Below are positions 54,844-64,000 of a DNA stretch of 64,000 bases, piece by piece. The position numbers were made by a program, and so were the translations under genes. The DNA comes from Paenibacillus sp. FSL R5-0490 (GTDB lineage: Bacteria > Bacillota > Bacilli > Bacillales > Cytobacillaceae): the NCBI RefSeq assembly GCF_001956215.1, contig NZ_MRTQ01000025.1, forward strand, positions 1 through 64,000, in the 5' to 3' direction. The notes below the pieces were generated by a model, which was not told the DNA's origin, did no database searches, and was given only the letters and a program-made list of their open reading frames with translations. The stretch's first letter is position 1. Every line of letters starts with the position of its first letter.

Positions 54844-55866
54844 ATGAGAGCTTTCCTGAATCGAAAAGGGGTTACCCTTTCAGCTAAAGTTTATTTTATA
54901 GATGCCCTGAGCAGCATGGCGCTGGGCTTGTTTGCTTCGCTGATCATCGGGCTGATTATTAAGACAATTGGCGAACAGACTGATATCAAATATTTGCAGG
55001 ATATGGGCCTTCTGGCAATGGGGCTGATGGGGCCTGCCATTGGAGTGGCAGTTGCATACGGACTGAATGCTCCGCCGCTGGTTGTCTTTTCAGCCATTGC
55101 TAGCGGGGCTGCCGGCGCGGCACTCGGAGGCCCGGCAGGGAGCTTCGCTGCAGCCCTTATTTCCACAGAACTTGGAAAATTGGTCAGTAAGGAAACAAAA
55201 GTGGATATCATTGCAACACCGCTTGTTACCATTGCATCGGGTTATGTCGTATCTACACTTATTGGACCCGGAATTGACTTTGGGATGAAAAGCTTTGGCA
55301 GCCTGATCATGTGGGGAACCGAACAAAGGCCGATCCTCATGGGTATCATAGTCGCGGTATTAATGGGACTTGCCTTGACCGCTCCCATCTCTTCAGCTGC
55401 CATTGCGCTTATGCTTGATTTGCACGGAGTTGCAGCAGGAGCTGCCACAATTGGCTGTGCAGCACAAATGGTCGGCTTCGCTGTGAGCAGCTACAGGGAA
55501 AATAAAATGGGCGGTTTAATTGCGATAGGAATTGGAACTTCCATGCTTCAGGTGCCTAATATTATTAGAAACCCGCGCATCCTTATTCCGCCTACAATCG
55601 CAGGAGCGATCCTCGCACCGTTTGGCACGACCATCTGGCTAATGGAAAACAATGCTGCAGGGGCAGGGATGGGTACAAGCGGGCTTGTTGGCCAGATCAT
55701 GACTTTTACCACGATGGGCTTTGGCCCGGACGTTTGGATGAAGGTCATCATCTTGCATATTATTGGACCCGCTCTCATCAGCCTGATATTATCTGAATAT
55801 ATGAGGAAAAAAGGTTGGATCCAATTTGGAGACATGCATATCAGCACAGGGGGCGTAAGAAAATGA
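54844..55866 (+). CDS. PTS EIIC-like membrane protein (PTS_EIIC_2 type)
   Basis: A 340-residue polytopic protein, very rich in Gly, Ala and Ile, with about nine to ten membrane segments. It matches the PTS_EIIC_2 group of EIIC-like permeases (recalled), for which no EIIA or EIIB partner is encoded nearby, so phosphotransfer-coupled transport is unproven. TAGGGGGAA precedes the ATG. Its stop codon overlaps the ATG of the thioredoxin-like ytpP (ATGA), implying coupled translation. Confidence 0.83.
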   Translation: MRAFLNRKGVTLSAKVYFIDALSSMALGLFASLIIGLIIKTIGEQTDIKYLQDMGLLAMGLMGPAIGVAVAYGLNAPPLVVFSAIASGAAGAALGGPAGSFAAALISTELGKLVSKETKVDIIATPLVTIASGYVVSTLIGPGIDFGMKSFGSLIMWGTEQRPILMGIIVAVLMGLALTAPISSAAIALMLDLHGVAAGAATIGCAAQMVGFAVSSYRENKMGGLIAIGIGTSMLQVPNIIRNPRILIPPTIAGAILAPFGTTIWLMENNAAGAGMGTSGLVGQIMTFTTMGFGPDVWMKVIILHIIGPALISLILSEYMRKKGWIQFGDMHISTGGVRK

Positions 55867-56180
55867 AAAAATTGGAATCAATGGAGCAATTTAACGAGAT
55901 GCGCAGCAGCGGGAAACACATTTTCATGTTTTCAGCAGACTGGTGTCCTGATTGCCGGGTGATTGAACCGGTATTGCCTGAAGTAGAAGCAAAATATAGT
56001 GACTATAATTTCGTTTATGTAGACCGCGATCAATTCATTGATCTTTGCATTGAGCTTGATGTCTTTGGCATTCCGAGCTTCATTGGATACAGGGATGGCC
56101 AGGAGCTCGGCCGCTTTGTCAGCAAAGACCGCAAAACACAGGAAGAAATCGAGAACTTTATTCAAACTCTGGAAAACTAG
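55863..56180 (+). CDS. ytpP: thioredoxin-like protein YtpP
   Basis: A 105-residue thioredoxin-fold protein with active-site motif WCPDC (Cys28, Cys31) and the cis-proline region FGIPSFIGY. The proximal CPDC sequence differs from the CGPC of thioredoxin A, so its redox potential and partners probably differ. The ATG at 55863 overlaps the stop of the EIIC-like gene and has GGGGGCG upstream. The longer frame to 55815 lies within the upstream gene and is rejected. Confidence 0.88.
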   Translation: MKKLESMEQFNEMRSSGKHIFMFSADWCPDCRVIEPVLPEVEAKYSDYNFVYVDRDQFIDLCIELDVFGIPSFIGYRDGQELGRFVSKDRKTQEEIENFIQTLEN

Positions 56181-56204
56181 GCATGGCACTGATTTAATAA
56201 ATGT

Positions 56205-56262
56205 CAGCTTCAGCGCCTGCCCCCTCGATTTGCAGTGGGGGGCAAGGTGCTTCTGCTTTTAA
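56205..56262 (+). repeat. short derivative of the dispersed TCTAGCT-type repeat
   Basis: CAGCTTCAGCGCCTGCCCCC then GGGGGGCAAGGTGCTTCTGC keeps both ends of the repeat at 8963-9084 but lacks its middle, leaving one hairpin (GCCTGCCCCC / GGGGGGCAAGGT). It sits between ytpP and the terminator at 56262. Confidence 0.6.
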
Positions 56263-56298
56263 GCCCTCCTGCATCTTTTTTGAGCAGGAGGGTTTATT
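56262..56298 (+). terminator. intrinsic terminator of the EIIC-ytpP unit
   Basis: CCCTCCTGC and GCAGGAGGG form a 9-bp stem with a T-rich loop, followed by TTTATTAG. Confidence 0.8.
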
Positions 56299-56346
56299 AG
56301 TGTAAAATGATAGTCGGAAATCAATCCCCAAAGGAGGGGCTTATAT

Positions 56347-57147
56347 ATGAAAATGGATAGCAGAAAAATGAAAAATGAATTAGAGCAGCGCTTAGCAAAA
56401 GAGAACCGGACTTTCTCTTTTGACAGGGAGAAAGACCAGCTTAGAATAGAAAATAAGGACACTGGAAAAGGAATTACCATCTCTCTGCCTGGCATTATAG
56501 CTAAATGGCAGGAGCAAAAGGAAAAAGCGATTGACGAAGTCGTTTATTATGTGGAGGAAGGCCTGGAAGCAATGGTGGAGGATGCTCATTTATCCGGCCA
56601 TGAAAAAAATATTTTTCCGGTCATTCGATCAACTTCTTTTCCGGGTGAATCACAGGAAGGCATTCCTTTTCTGACAGATGAACATACTGCTGAAACCCGG
56701 ATCTACTATGCCCTTGACCTCGGTAAAACGTATCGGCTTATTGATGCACAGCTAATGGGAAAAGAGGGATGGGATCCGGAAAGAATTAAAGAAACGGCTC
56801 TCTTTAATGTAAGATCTCTCTCGACCGATATGAAATCGGATACTGTAGCAGGCAATACTTTCTATTTCTTAAATAAGAATGATGGATATGATGCAAGCAG
56901 GATACTGAATGATTCGTTCATTAAAGAAATGAGCAGAAAAGCAGAAGGAACCATGGCAGTGGCAGTCCCGCATCAGGATGTACTAATCATTGCTGATATT
57001 AAAAATGAAACAGGCTATGACGTTCTCGCCCAGATGACAATGAGTTTCTTTGCGAGCGGCAGAGTGCCCATCACTTCCCTATCATTTCTATACGAGAATG
57101 GAGAGTTTGAACCAATATTTATTTTGGGTAAGAATAAAAAGAAATAG
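56347..57147 (+). CDS. ytpQ: DUF1444 protein YtpQ
   Basis: A 266-residue cytoplasmic protein of the DUF1444 family (starts [16 protein letters not shown]), of unknown function and conserved beside ytpP in Bacillus. AAAGGAGGGG precedes the ATG. In Bacillus subtilis ytpR follows; here a 620-nt gene-free stretch with a dispersed repeat follows instead. Confidence 0.87.
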   Translation: MKMDSRKMKNELEQRLAKENRTFSFDREKDQLRIENKDTGKGITISLPGIIAKWQEQKEKAIDEVVYYVEEGLEAMVEDAHLSGHEKNIFPVIRSTSFPGESQEGIPFLTDEHTAETRIYYALDLGKTYRLIDAQLMGKEGWDPERIKETALFNVRSLSTDMKSDTVAGNTFYFLNKNDGYDASRILNDSFIKEMSRKAEGTMAVAVPHQDVLIIADIKNETGYDVLAQMTMSFFASGRVPITSLSFLYENGEFEPIFILGKNKKK

Positions 57148-57151
57148 CTTT

Positions 57152-57181
57152 TAAAGGCCACATCAATGTGGTCTTTTTTAT
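57152..57181 (+). terminator. intrinsic terminator of ytpQ
   Basis: AAAGGCCACAT and ATGTGGTCTTT form a stem with a very short loop, followed by TTTTATTGG. Confidence 0.82.
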
Positions 57182-57227
57182 TGGCTGTTTTCGCAAGGTT
57201 TGTTGCTAATTGTATATTATTTACTGA

Positions 57228-57419
57228 GTTGATTGGAGCGGAAGGTGCGAGATCCTCGAAAATGCCTTCGGATTTTCTTCTTGCGGTGTTTACTCAAGGA
57301 AGCTTTTTCAAAGTCCTGCGGGAGTAGCGGGACAGGTGAGACCCCGCAGACGTGCAGCGTCGAGGATGCTCACCGCCCGCCCCGCGGTTCGCTGAGCATC
57401 CTGGAGCGGAAATCAACGG
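57228..57419 (+). repeat. 190-bp dispersed Bacillaceae repeat (GATTGGAGCGGAA...GCGGAAATCAACGG)
   Basis: Begins GTTGATTGGAGCGGAAGGTG and ends CTGGAGCGGAAATCAACGG, so its termini form an imperfect direct and inverted repeat. The GC-rich middle contains GGACAGGTGAGACCCCGCAG and a hairpin GAGGATGCTCACCG / CGCTGAGCATCCT. Elements of this sequence are common between genes in Bacillus relatives (recalled). Its GC content stands out from the AT-rich surroundings. A related fragment lies at 27956-28010. Confidence 0.78.
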
Positions 57420-57770
57420 ACAACATTACAGGTGATAATAAAACGATTTATACGAAAAAACTTTTTTATTAAAACTTGCCGACCCATCCTGAAAAAAGGT
57501 ATTAAACCCCCAGGAGAGGTAAACTATTTTCGAAATATATAACAATCAATTATTTCTATTAGTATTGCGAAAAAAGTCAGCTGTCTGTACAAATGAATTA
57601 TTAACCTTTCCTGAGTCGAAAGTATGTCTGCAGCTCTTCGTTTGTTTGTAAATTTACCCATTCTGTCTTTAAAAGGACTCATTCTCGGATTTCTTATTCA
57701 AAATCTGTGAATAACTGCTAAAATAATAGAGATAGTCTAACAAAGTTTTTGATAGAAAGAGTTGATATAA

Positions 57771-60659
57771 ATGAGCTGGATTAAGAAACTGTTCCATATG
57801 TTTAAAGATAATGATGAAGAATATGAAGAATTTGAAGATCATGCGGATGAGCGAAACCAAGAGAAACAGCCTGCTTCTCAAAGTACAAAAGAAAGTTCAA
57901 GAGATGTAGATGCGAAAGTAGTTTATCAATATCCTAAAGGTCAATTCCGTTTTCCGGTCATACCTGACCATGAAGCAGCACGGGAAAATAAGAGGCAGCA
58001 AAAGCAGGAGCATACACGCGGGCAGACGGTTAAGGAAACACCTGAAAAACGGCAGCCAAGGGTAAGGGAAACGGAGCGGCAGAGAAAACCAAAACCAGCA
58101 GATTCTCCATTTCATGAAAAAAGGGTGCCCCGTTCTGCAGAAAGGGAGCGGCAAAAAAAGACTGCGCCATCACCTGCAAGTGAAGAAAAAATCCTGACCC
58201 GCAACGAAAGAGAGGCTGCCAATAAGAAAAGGCCTTTCCAGCCAACAGAAATTCCATCCCCGATATATGGGTTTAAGAGACCGGGTTCAAACACTCCTAA
58301 GGATCAATCAGGGAACGGGGAACAGGAAAATAACCGCAGGGAAATTACATACGATGAGGTTATGCGCAAAATTCAGCAGAAGCCTCAAAATGGGCCGAAG
58401 ATGACTGCTGATGATTCGCCAAAAGAAAGAAAAACCGTCATTACTGATAAGCTGGAAGCTTTCCAGGGACAGGCTGCTGCATTGGAAAAAGAGGAACCGG
58501 CAGCAAAAAAATATAAAATAGGTGAAGCATCTGAATTAATGTTTGAAGTTCCGGAGGAAAACCAGGAAAAAGAACCCTGTGAAGTGGAAACACATGCAGC
58601 ATGGGACGATGAGCTGGAACCTGTCATCCATCCTGGTTCTTCCAAACCAGCCGGCAATGAGTTTTCAAACCATGAAGAGTGCATTGATCATGAGAAAAAA
58701 TCTGAAGTCAGCAGATCGCTCGCAAATATGATTGAAGAGGCTCTTCATGAAGAAGAAACAGAAGAAGAAACAGAAGAATACACAGAAGAATACACAGAAG
58801 AATACACAGAAGAATACACAGAAGACACAGCAGAACTTTCCGGACAGGATGATTTGAATTCTAATGCGATTCCAGAACCAGAGGCTGAAGAGGTCCCAGA
58901 CGAAAGTCAATTAATCCAGGATATAAACATAGAATCAGAGAATGAAGAGATGTCAAATCCAGTGCAGGAAAGGAATGTTCAAGAAGAAAAGCCTTCTTCC
59001 AGAGGGTCAATCCCATTCAACGTCATTATGCTGAACAATGACAGAAAAAAATTGAACCAGCAGGGGAAAGTATCAAATCCGGCTGATGAAAAAAAAAATA
59101 ATATCGCAATGTTTCCATCTGAAAGCATCCAGCAGTCTGCTGCTTCAGCAGAAAGAATTGAGGATTACTCGACTTCACCGGAATCGGACAGGATGAAGGA
59201 ACAGCAGATATATCAGACGGAAGATGACATTTCGTATTATCAATTCCCTTCGCGGACATTACTGACACCGCCGGTAATCATGGATGAAGAATCTGATTGG
59301 CTTTACGAACAGGAACAGATGCTAAACTCCACCCTGCAGAATTTCAATGTCAGGGCCAGGGTTGTCAATGTTACGCAGGGACCTTCTGTCACAAGATTTG
59401 AAGTGCAGCCTGAACCGGGGGTCAAGGTGAATAAAATCACGAACCTCTCGGATGATATCAAGCTTAGTCTGGCTGCAAGGGATATTAGGATTGAGGCACC
59501 AATTCCAGGAAAGCATACAATCGGCATTGAGGTTCCAAACCAGAGCAGCCGCCCGGTATTTATCAGTGAGATCATAAACACCCCGGAGTTCCAGAATGGA
59601 AGCTCCCCATTGACGGCTGTGCTTGGACTTGATATCTCAGGAAAGCCGATTGTGACGGATTTAAGGAAAATGCCCCACGGTTTAATTGCCGGTGCAACGG
59701 GATCAGGAAAGAGCGTCTGTATCAACACGATCCTGGTAAGCCTTTTGTATAAGGCGAGTCCGGATGAATTAAAGCTTCTTCTGATTGACCCGAAAATGGT
59801 CGAACTTGCACCATATAATCGAATCCCTCATTTAGTCAGCCCCGTTATTACCGATGTAAAAGCAGCAACAGCTGCCCTGAAGTGGGCTGTAGAGGAAATG
59901 GAACGGAGATATGAATTATTTGCCCATGCCGGTGTGCGGGATATAAACCGTTTTAATGAGCTGGCTGAAGAGCATCAGCAATACTCAGATAAGCTTCCAT
60001 TTATGGTCATTGTGATTGATGAGCTGGCAGATCTGATGATGATGGCGCCGGCCGATGTGGAAGAAGCCATTTGCCGGATAGCACAGAAAGCCCGGGCATG
60101 CGGAATGCATCTGATTATCGCAACCCAGCGGCCATCCGTAGATGTTATTACCGGCTTAATAAAAGCAAATGTGCCAACAAGGATTGCATTCTCTGTGTCA
60201 TCCCAAATTGATTCAAGAACAATCATCGATATAAGCGGAGCGGAAAAGCTCCTGGGCCGGGGAGATATGCTTTTCCTTGAAAATGGATCCTCAAAGCCGG
60301 TCAGACTCCAGGGGACATTTGTTTCAGACAAAGAAATTGATGATGTAGTAGCCCATGTACGCAGGGAACAAGAACCTGATTACTTATTTGAGCAGGAAGA
60401 GCTTTTGAAAAAAGCCCAAGCCATTGAAGAAGAGGATGAACTGTTTTTTGAAGCATGCGAGTTTGTTGTTGATCAGGGCTCAGCTTCCACTTCAAGTCTG
60501 CAAAGAAGATTTAAAATAGGCTATAATAGGGCAGCCAGGCTGATTGATATGATGGAAAAGCAAGGGTTCATTTCAGAAAATAGAGGCAGCAAACCGAGGG
60601 ATGTCCTTATTACTGCGGCTGATCTTGAATCCATACAAGACACTAGTACATTAAATTAA
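57771..60659 (+). CDS. sftA: DNA translocase SftA (FtsK/SpoIIIE family, soluble)
   Basis: A 962-residue FtsK/SpoIIIE-type motor that moves chromosomal DNA away from the closing septum in vegetative cells. Unlike FtsK there is no N-terminal membrane block; instead about 440 residues of charged, disordered linker occur, including an EEYT repeat at about 335-350. The motor core follows, with Walker A GATGSGKS (641-648) and Walker [13 protein letters not shown], then a C-terminal winged-helix gamma domain (about 890-950) that reads DNA polarity. Length matches Bacillus subtilis SftA (YtpS). The weak site is GAAAGAG. Confidence 0.95.
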   Translation: MSWIKKLFHMFKDNDEEYEEFEDHADERNQEKQPASQSTKESSRDVDAKVVYQYPKGQFRFPVIPDHEAARENKRQQKQEHTRGQTVKETPEKRQPRVRETERQRKPKPADSPFHEKRVPRSAERERQKKTAPSPASEEKILTRNEREAANKKRPFQPTEIPSPIYGFKRPGSNTPKDQSGNGEQENNRREITYDEVMRKIQQKPQNGPKMTADDSPKERKTVITDKLEAFQGQAAALEKEEPAAKKYKIGEASELMFEVPEENQEKEPCEVETHAAWDDELEPVIHPGSSKPAGNEFSNHEECIDHEKKSEVSRSLANMIEEALHEEETEEETEEYTEEYTEEYTEEYTEDTAELSGQDDLNSNAIPEPEAEEVPDESQLIQDINIESENEEMSNPVQERNVQEEKPSSRGSIPFNVIMLNNDRKKLNQQGKVSNPADEKKNNIAMFPSESIQQSAASAERIEDYSTSPESDRMKEQQIYQTEDDISYYQFPSRTLLTPPVIMDEESDWLYEQEQMLNSTLQNFNVRARVVNVTQGPSVTRFEVQPEPGVKVNKITNLSDDIKLSLAARDIRIEAPIPGKHTIGIEVPNQSSRPVFISEIINTPEFQNGSSPLTAVLGLDISGKPIVTDLRKMPHGLIAGATGSGKSVCINTILVSLLYKASPDELKLLLIDPKMVELAPYNRIPHLVSPVITDVKAATAALKWAVEEMERRYELFAHAGVRDINRFNELAEEHQQYSDKLPFMVIVIDELADLMMMAPADVEEAICRIAQKARACGMHLIIATQRPSVDVITGLIKANVPTRIAFSVSSQIDSRTIIDISGAEKLLGRGDMLFLENGSSKPVRLQGTFVSDKEIDDVVAHVRREQEPDYLFEQEELLKKAQAIEEEDELFFEACEFVVDQGSASTSSLQRRFKIGYNRAARLIDMMEKQGFISENRGSKPRDVLITAADLESIQDTSTLN
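58773..58820 (+). repeat. 12-bp tandem repeat (x4) inside sftA
   Basis: GAAGAATACACA is repeated four times without change, encoding EEYT x4, after a degenerate GAAGAAACA stretch encoding EET. Units are multiples of three, so copy-number change keeps the frame. Confidence 0.9.
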
Positions 60660-60671
60660 TCCATGGTATTC

Positions 60672-60822
60672 TTTACTTGCATGTTTAAAATAATATGAAT
60701 AACTACTACGATAACGAAGAAAGCATTCATAAGCCGGCGTCCTGCCGGCTTAGGGGCCTGCTCCTTGCAACGCCAAGTCTGCAGGCAAGCCTGCTTTCTT
60801 TCATGTTTGTAAGGAGCTTGGG
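60672..60822 (+). promoter_or_regulatory. structured leader of the nicotinate phosphoribosyltransferase gene
   Basis: A possible promoter is TTTACT (60672) and TATGAA (60694). The leader holds a perfect hairpin AAGCCGGC-GTCCT-GCCGGCTT (60731-60751). GCTCCTT (60760-60766) is fully complementary to the ribosome-binding site AAGGAGC (60811-60817). GCAGGC (60781-60786) can pair either with GCCTGC upstream (60756-60761) or, as GCAGG, with CCTGC downstream (60790-60794). These pairings exclude each other, as in regulatory RNAs. No named riboswitch class was recognised. Confidence 0.45.
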
Positions 60823-61920
60823 ATGAAAGAGATTGAAATGAAGGTTAAGGGAGAAATAAAGCGTCTGACAAACCAGACTTTTAAATTTGATGAACGTGTA
60901 AGAGATGGCTGGTTTTCAGCGGTTTACTTCCTAAAGACCAGAGAAATTGTTAAGAAATATCACGTTGATAAAATTGTAACTATGCAGTTTTTTCAAAAGA
61001 GTCATGCCGTTCTATGCGGTACGGATGAAGTCATTGCGCTGTTAAAAACATTTGCGGACCGTCCGGATGATCTGGAGATCCATTCATTAAAAGATGGTGA
61101 CAAGATTTCACCCTTTGAAACAGTAATGACCATAACAGGAAGATATCAGGATTTCGGCTATCTCGAAGGAATCATTGACGGCATATTGGCCAGAAGAACT
61201 TCGGTTGCCACAAATGTCTATAATGTGGTAAAAGCAGCAGGAGTTTCCGGTGTTCAAAAACAGGTCATCTTCATGGGGGACCGGGATGATCACTATACCA
61301 CCCAGGCAGGTGATGGATATGCAGCCTATATTGGGGGAGCAACAGCCCAGGCTACTCATGCGATGAACGAATGGTGGGGCAAAAAGGGCATGGGGACGAT
61401 GCCGCATGCGCTGATTCAGATGTTTGAGGGAGATATCGTCGCGGCTGCTGAAGCTTATCAGGATACATTTCCTGAAGACGATTTAGTTGCTCTGGTAGAT
61501 TATAACAATGATGCAATAATTGATTCCCTGAAAGTCGCAAGGGCTTTTGGCGATGAGCTTAAAGGTGTCAGGGTTGACACATCCAGAACGATGATTGATC
61601 AATATTTCTTAAGAAATCAGCATATCCTGGGAACATTTGACCCGCGTGGAGTCAATGCTGAACTGATTTTTGCTCTAAGAAAAGCGCTTGATGACGAAGG
61701 CTTCGGCCATGTGAAGATTGTGGTGAGCGGAGGCTTCACCGAATCCCGAATCCGTGATTTTGAAGAAAAGGGTGTTCCAGTTGATACTTATGGTGTGGGA
61801 AGCAGCCTTCTTAAGATCACCATTGGGTTCACGGGAGATAATGTGATGATAGACGGAAAGCACGCAGCCAAGGCAGGCCGCCGTTACCGCCCCAACCCCC
61901 GCCTTGAAAAAGTTGAATAA
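60823..61920 (+). CDS. pncB: nicotinate phosphoribosyltransferase
   Basis: A 365-residue enzyme of NAD salvage, joining nicotinate and PRPP to give nicotinate mononucleotide. It is the short form of the family. Visible family stretches include GGATAQATHAMNEWWGKKG near 172, the loop around DYNNDAIID, VDTSRTM and VSGGFTESRI before the C-terminal phosphate site GVGSSLLK. The ATG at 60823 has AAGGAGC 6 nt upstream. It is a single gene with a structured leader that may control translation. Confidence 0.92.
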   Translation: MKEIEMKVKGEIKRLTNQTFKFDERVRDGWFSAVYFLKTREIVKKYHVDKIVTMQFFQKSHAVLCGTDEVIALLKTFADRPDDLEIHSLKDGDKISPFETVMTITGRYQDFGYLEGIIDGILARRTSVATNVYNVVKAAGVSGVQKQVIFMGDRDDHYTTQAGDGYAAYIGGATAQATHAMNEWWGKKGMGTMPHALIQMFEGDIVAAAEAYQDTFPEDDLVALVDYNNDAIIDSLKVARAFGDELKGVRVDTSRTMIDQYFLRNQHILGTFDPRGVNAELIFALRKALDDEGFGHVKIVVSGGFTESRIRDFEEKGVPVDTYGVGSSLLKITIGFTGDNVMIDGKHAAKAGRRYRPNPRLEKVE

Positions 61921-62128
61921 CAGAGCAATACTTTTAAATGGATATGGAGGGCTCACTTTCGGTTTTGCATCCTTCTCGTAAAGCTGAACAGCTCCAGGGC
62001 GGGAATAGAGAGCCTTCCTGATATCCAATGGTTTATATGTAATGTTTAGGGAATAAATAGCTGGCAATACGTTACATAGTTTTTAAAATCGATTAATGAT
62101 ATAATGTTTCAATACATTAAAGTGTAAG

Positions 62129-62286
62129 TTTATCGCAGTCTAACGGGCAGTAAGACCCCCACTTCAAGACTCAGAGGAATCAAAGGAGGATAAGTGGGGA
62201 TCAAACTGCCCGTAAAGGCCCGATTGGTTCAACTAACAATCAGTGGGGGATAAGGAAAACCCCCACTGATTGAAGTTTCACTTTAT
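62129..62286 (+). repeat. TTTAT-flanked structured element, copy C (short form)
   Basis: TTTAT (62129-62133), a 148-nt body and TTTAT (62282-62286). It is the same element as 42751-42967 without the central 70 nt. Left helices are CGGGCAGT/ACTGCCCG and CCCCACTT/AAGTGGGG; the right hairpin AATCAGTGGGGG/CCCCCACTGATT is a perfect 12-bp stem. It lies 125 nt before murC. A TATAAT at 62100-62105 is just upstream. Confidence 0.78.
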
Positions 62287-62410
62287 ATAAATAACAGCGA
62301 AACAGCATAGCAGCACAGTCACGGAAGCATGTCTTCTCAGGGGATATGCGCAAAACTAGATATATGTCATATACTGTTTTACAGATATACGATGGTTGGA
62401 GGTTCTTTAT

Positions 62411-63706
62411 ATGACTATTTACCATTTCGTAGGTATTAAGGGGTCCGGAATGAGTGCATTGGCACAAGTTCTGCATGATATGAACTATCAGGTTCAAGGC
62501 TCCGATTTTGAGAAACACTTTTTTACACAGGTGGCACTTGAAAATTCCGGAATAAAGATCCTTCCCTTTCAAAAGGAAAATATACAGCCGGGCATGACGG
62601 TAATCGCCGGGAATGCATATCCGGACACGCATGAAGAGATTGAGGAAGCAATGAAGCTTGGCTTGCCTGTTGTGCGCTATCACCGCTTTTTAGGTGATTT
62701 TATGAAGAATTTCACAAGCATTGCAGTGACAGGAGCACATGGAAAAACATCCACTACAGGCTTGCTTGCACATGTTATGAGAGGTGCAAAACCAACTTCA
62801 TTCCTTATTGGAGACGGTACGGGCAAAGGGGACGAAGAAGCTGAGTATTTTGTTTTTGAAGCTTGCGAATACAGAAGACACTTCCTTTCTTACTACCCGG
62901 ATTATGCGATAATGACGAACATCGATTTCGACCACCCTGACTACTTTGCCAATGTTGAAGATGTTTTCTCTGCTTTTCAGGAGATGTCTTGGCAAGTGAA
63001 TAAGGGCATTTTTGCATGCGGTGATGACGAACAGCTGCAAAAAATACAGGCTAAAGTGCCTGTCGTATTTTACGGTTTCGGAGAAGAAAATGATTTCCAG
63101 GCACGCAATGTAGTAAAGACGACTGAAGGGACAACATTTGACGTTTTTGTCCGCAATACCTTCTATGAGACGTTTTCAATTGCCGCCTATGGAGATCATA
63201 ACGTCCTGAACTCTTTAGCTGTCATCGCTTTATGTCATTATGAAGAGATTGATGCGAAAATTGTTCAGGAACAGCTTCTTTCCTTTGAAGGGGTAAAAAG
63301 AAGATTTTCCGAGAAGAAAGTGGGCTCTCAAGTAATTATTGATGATTATGCCCACCATCCGACAGAAATTAAGGCAACTGTAGAAGCTGCCAGACAAAAG
63401 TATCCTGAAAAGGAAGTTGTCGCGGTTTTCCAGCCTCATACCTTTACGAGGACTCAGGCATTTCTTGAGGATTTTGCATCAAGCCTCAATTTGGCTGACA
63501 AGGTTTATCTATGTGAAATCTTTGGCTCTGCCCGGGAAAACCATGGAAAACTCACGATCAATGATCTAAAGGATAAAATTCCTAATGCACAAATTTTAAA
63601 TGAGGAAGAAACAGCTATCCTAAGAAATCATGAAGAAAGTGTAATTATGTTTATGGGTGCCGGAGATATCCAAAAATTCCAGCAGGCATACGAAAACCAA
63701 ATATAA
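62411..63706 (+). CDS. murC: UDP-N-acetylmuramate--L-alanine ligase
   Basis: A 431-residue Mur ligase that adds the first amino acid, L-alanine, to UDP-MurNAc in peptidoglycan synthesis. The N-terminal UDP-binding motif is [11 protein letters not shown], the ATP loop TGAHGKTST spans 107-115, and the family stretch [10 protein letters not shown] is present. The ATG at 62411 with TTGGAGG upstream is chosen over one at 62396, which lies within that site. It follows the sftA region as in Bacillus subtilis. A terminator follows. Confidence 0.96.
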   Translation: MTIYHFVGIKGSGMSALAQVLHDMNYQVQGSDFEKHFFTQVALENSGIKILPFQKENIQPGMTVIAGNAYPDTHEEIEEAMKLGLPVVRYHRFLGDFMKNFTSIAVTGAHGKTSTTGLLAHVMRGAKPTSFLIGDGTGKGDEEAEYFVFEACEYRRHFLSYYPDYAIMTNIDFDHPDYFANVEDVFSAFQEMSWQVNKGIFACGDDEQLQKIQAKVPVVFYGFGEENDFQARNVVKTTEGTTFDVFVRNTFYETFSIAAYGDHNVLNSLAVIALCHYEEIDAKIVQEQLLSFEGVKRRFSEKKVGSQVIIDDYAHHPTEIKATVEAARQKYPEKEVVAVFQPHTFTRTQAFLEDFASSLNLADKVYLCEIFGSARENHGKLTINDLKDKIPNAQILNEEETAILRNHEESVIMFMGAGDIQKFQQAYENQI

Positions 63707-63712
63707 TTTATA

Positions 63713-63751
63713 AAAAAGGATGCTCCGCTCAGGAAGCATCCTTTTTTACAT
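63713..63751. terminator. bidirectional terminator between murC and the M29 gene
   Basis: AAAAAGGATGCT and AGCATCCTTTTT form a 12-bp stem with A and T tails for both convergent genes. Confidence 0.88.
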
Positions 63752-63764
63752 AGACTTGTAGCTC

Positions 63765-64000
63765 CTATTTTAAGTTCTCTGGATTTAATGCTTCCAGTTC
63801 AGCAATGACGAATCGCCCGTCTTTACGGATTAATACATCATCAAAGTAGATTTCACCGCCGCCATAGTCAGGGCGCTGGATGTTGACCATATCCCAGTGG
63901 ATATTGGATTTATTGCCATTATACGCTTCGTCATAGCATTGTCCCGGTGTGAAGTGGAAGCTTCCATCAATTTTCTCATCGAACAGAATATCCTGCATCG
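63765..64000 (-). CDS. M29-family aminopeptidase, C-terminal part (runs off the window)
   Basis: The last 78 or so residues of a thermophilic-aminopeptidase (M29, AmpS/PepS-like) enzyme. The stretch [20 protein letters not shown] carries the conserved His and Asp metal ligands near the C terminus and ends [11 protein letters not shown], typical of the family. The frame stays open to the window end, so the real start is outside; the ATG at 63998 is internal. It is convergent with murC. Confidence 0.85.
   Translation of the reverse strand, partial: MQDILFDEKIDGSFHFTPGQCYDEAYNGNKSNIHWDMVNIQRPDYGGGEIYFDDVLIRKDGRFVIAELEALNPENLK

Noticed and set aside
57233-57472. A 79-codon open frame on the plus strand
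   Set aside because: It lies almost wholly inside the GC-rich dispersed repeat and has no ribosome-binding site.
62129-62286. The TTTAT-flanked element as a simple 5-bp target-site duplication of a DDE-type MITE
   Set aside because: The ends are not inverted repeats of each other; subterminal hairpins and the same TTTAT at every copy fit a single-strand (Y1) mechanism better.

Overview
The window is a 64-kb piece of a low-GC Gram-positive chromosome from the family Bacillaceae, most likely a Bacillus-like genus such as Cytobacillus or Mesobacillus. This rests on protein content, Shine-Dalgarno sites close to AAGGAGG, an S-box and a T-box leader, sporulation genes, and gene order close to the ytkD-to-murC region of Bacillus subtilis (known synteny, recalled, not computed). 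No rRNA, tRNA, CRISPR array, prophage or intact insertion sequence is visible.

Layout. 1-8 kb: cardiolipin synthase, YtzI, Dps with a probable sigma-B promoter, small conserved proteins, a lipoprotein, the Nudix hydrolase YtkD and the ytlABCD-type ABC importer. 7.7-21 kb: ytmA, ytmB, pckA, a DCC-family protein, metK behind a SAM riboswitch, asnB, a C39-like peptidase, ytoA, ytpA-ytpB (phospholipase and C35 terpene synthase), ytqA-ytqB (tRNA wobble modification) and ytzC. 21-28 kb: an MFS exporter, then an accessory block with a sigma-54 activator, a textbook -24/-12 promoter, a GntP permease and 3-hydroxybutyrate dehydrogenase, which reads as a ketone-body or PHB-monomer utilisation unit. 27.6-41.7 kb: T-box leader and leuS, rhodanese, cse60, ytfP, murJ (ytgP), ytzG, ytzE, an M48 peptidase fused to ankyrin repeats, the ythPQ exporter, pepV and dat. 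41.7-57 kb: ytkP, ytlPQR, amyX, ytmP, ytzH, trmB, ytnP, ytzB, ytoP, a DUF84 protein, ytoQ, a PTS EIIC-like protein coupled to a thioredoxin, and ytpQ. 57-64 kb: sftA, nicotinate phosphoribosyltransferase, murC and the 3' end of an M29 aminopeptidase.

Most genes are housekeeping, and many sit singly or in short operons closed by clear intrinsic terminators. The less ordinary content lies between genes. (1) A structured element flanked by TTTAT occurs three times (left edge, about 42.8 kb, about 62.2 kb) with a compensatory base change in its outer helix; it looks like a non-autonomous IS200/IS605-type element or the RNA derived from one. (2) Two dispersed Bacillaceae repeats are present. (3) The nicotinate phosphoribosyltransferase gene has a folded leader able to mask its ribosome-binding site. 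(4) A promoter followed at once by a terminator (about 48.07-48.15 kb) is a candidate small RNA. Starts were chosen by Shine-Dalgarno spacing and family length, so several differ from the longest possible open frame.
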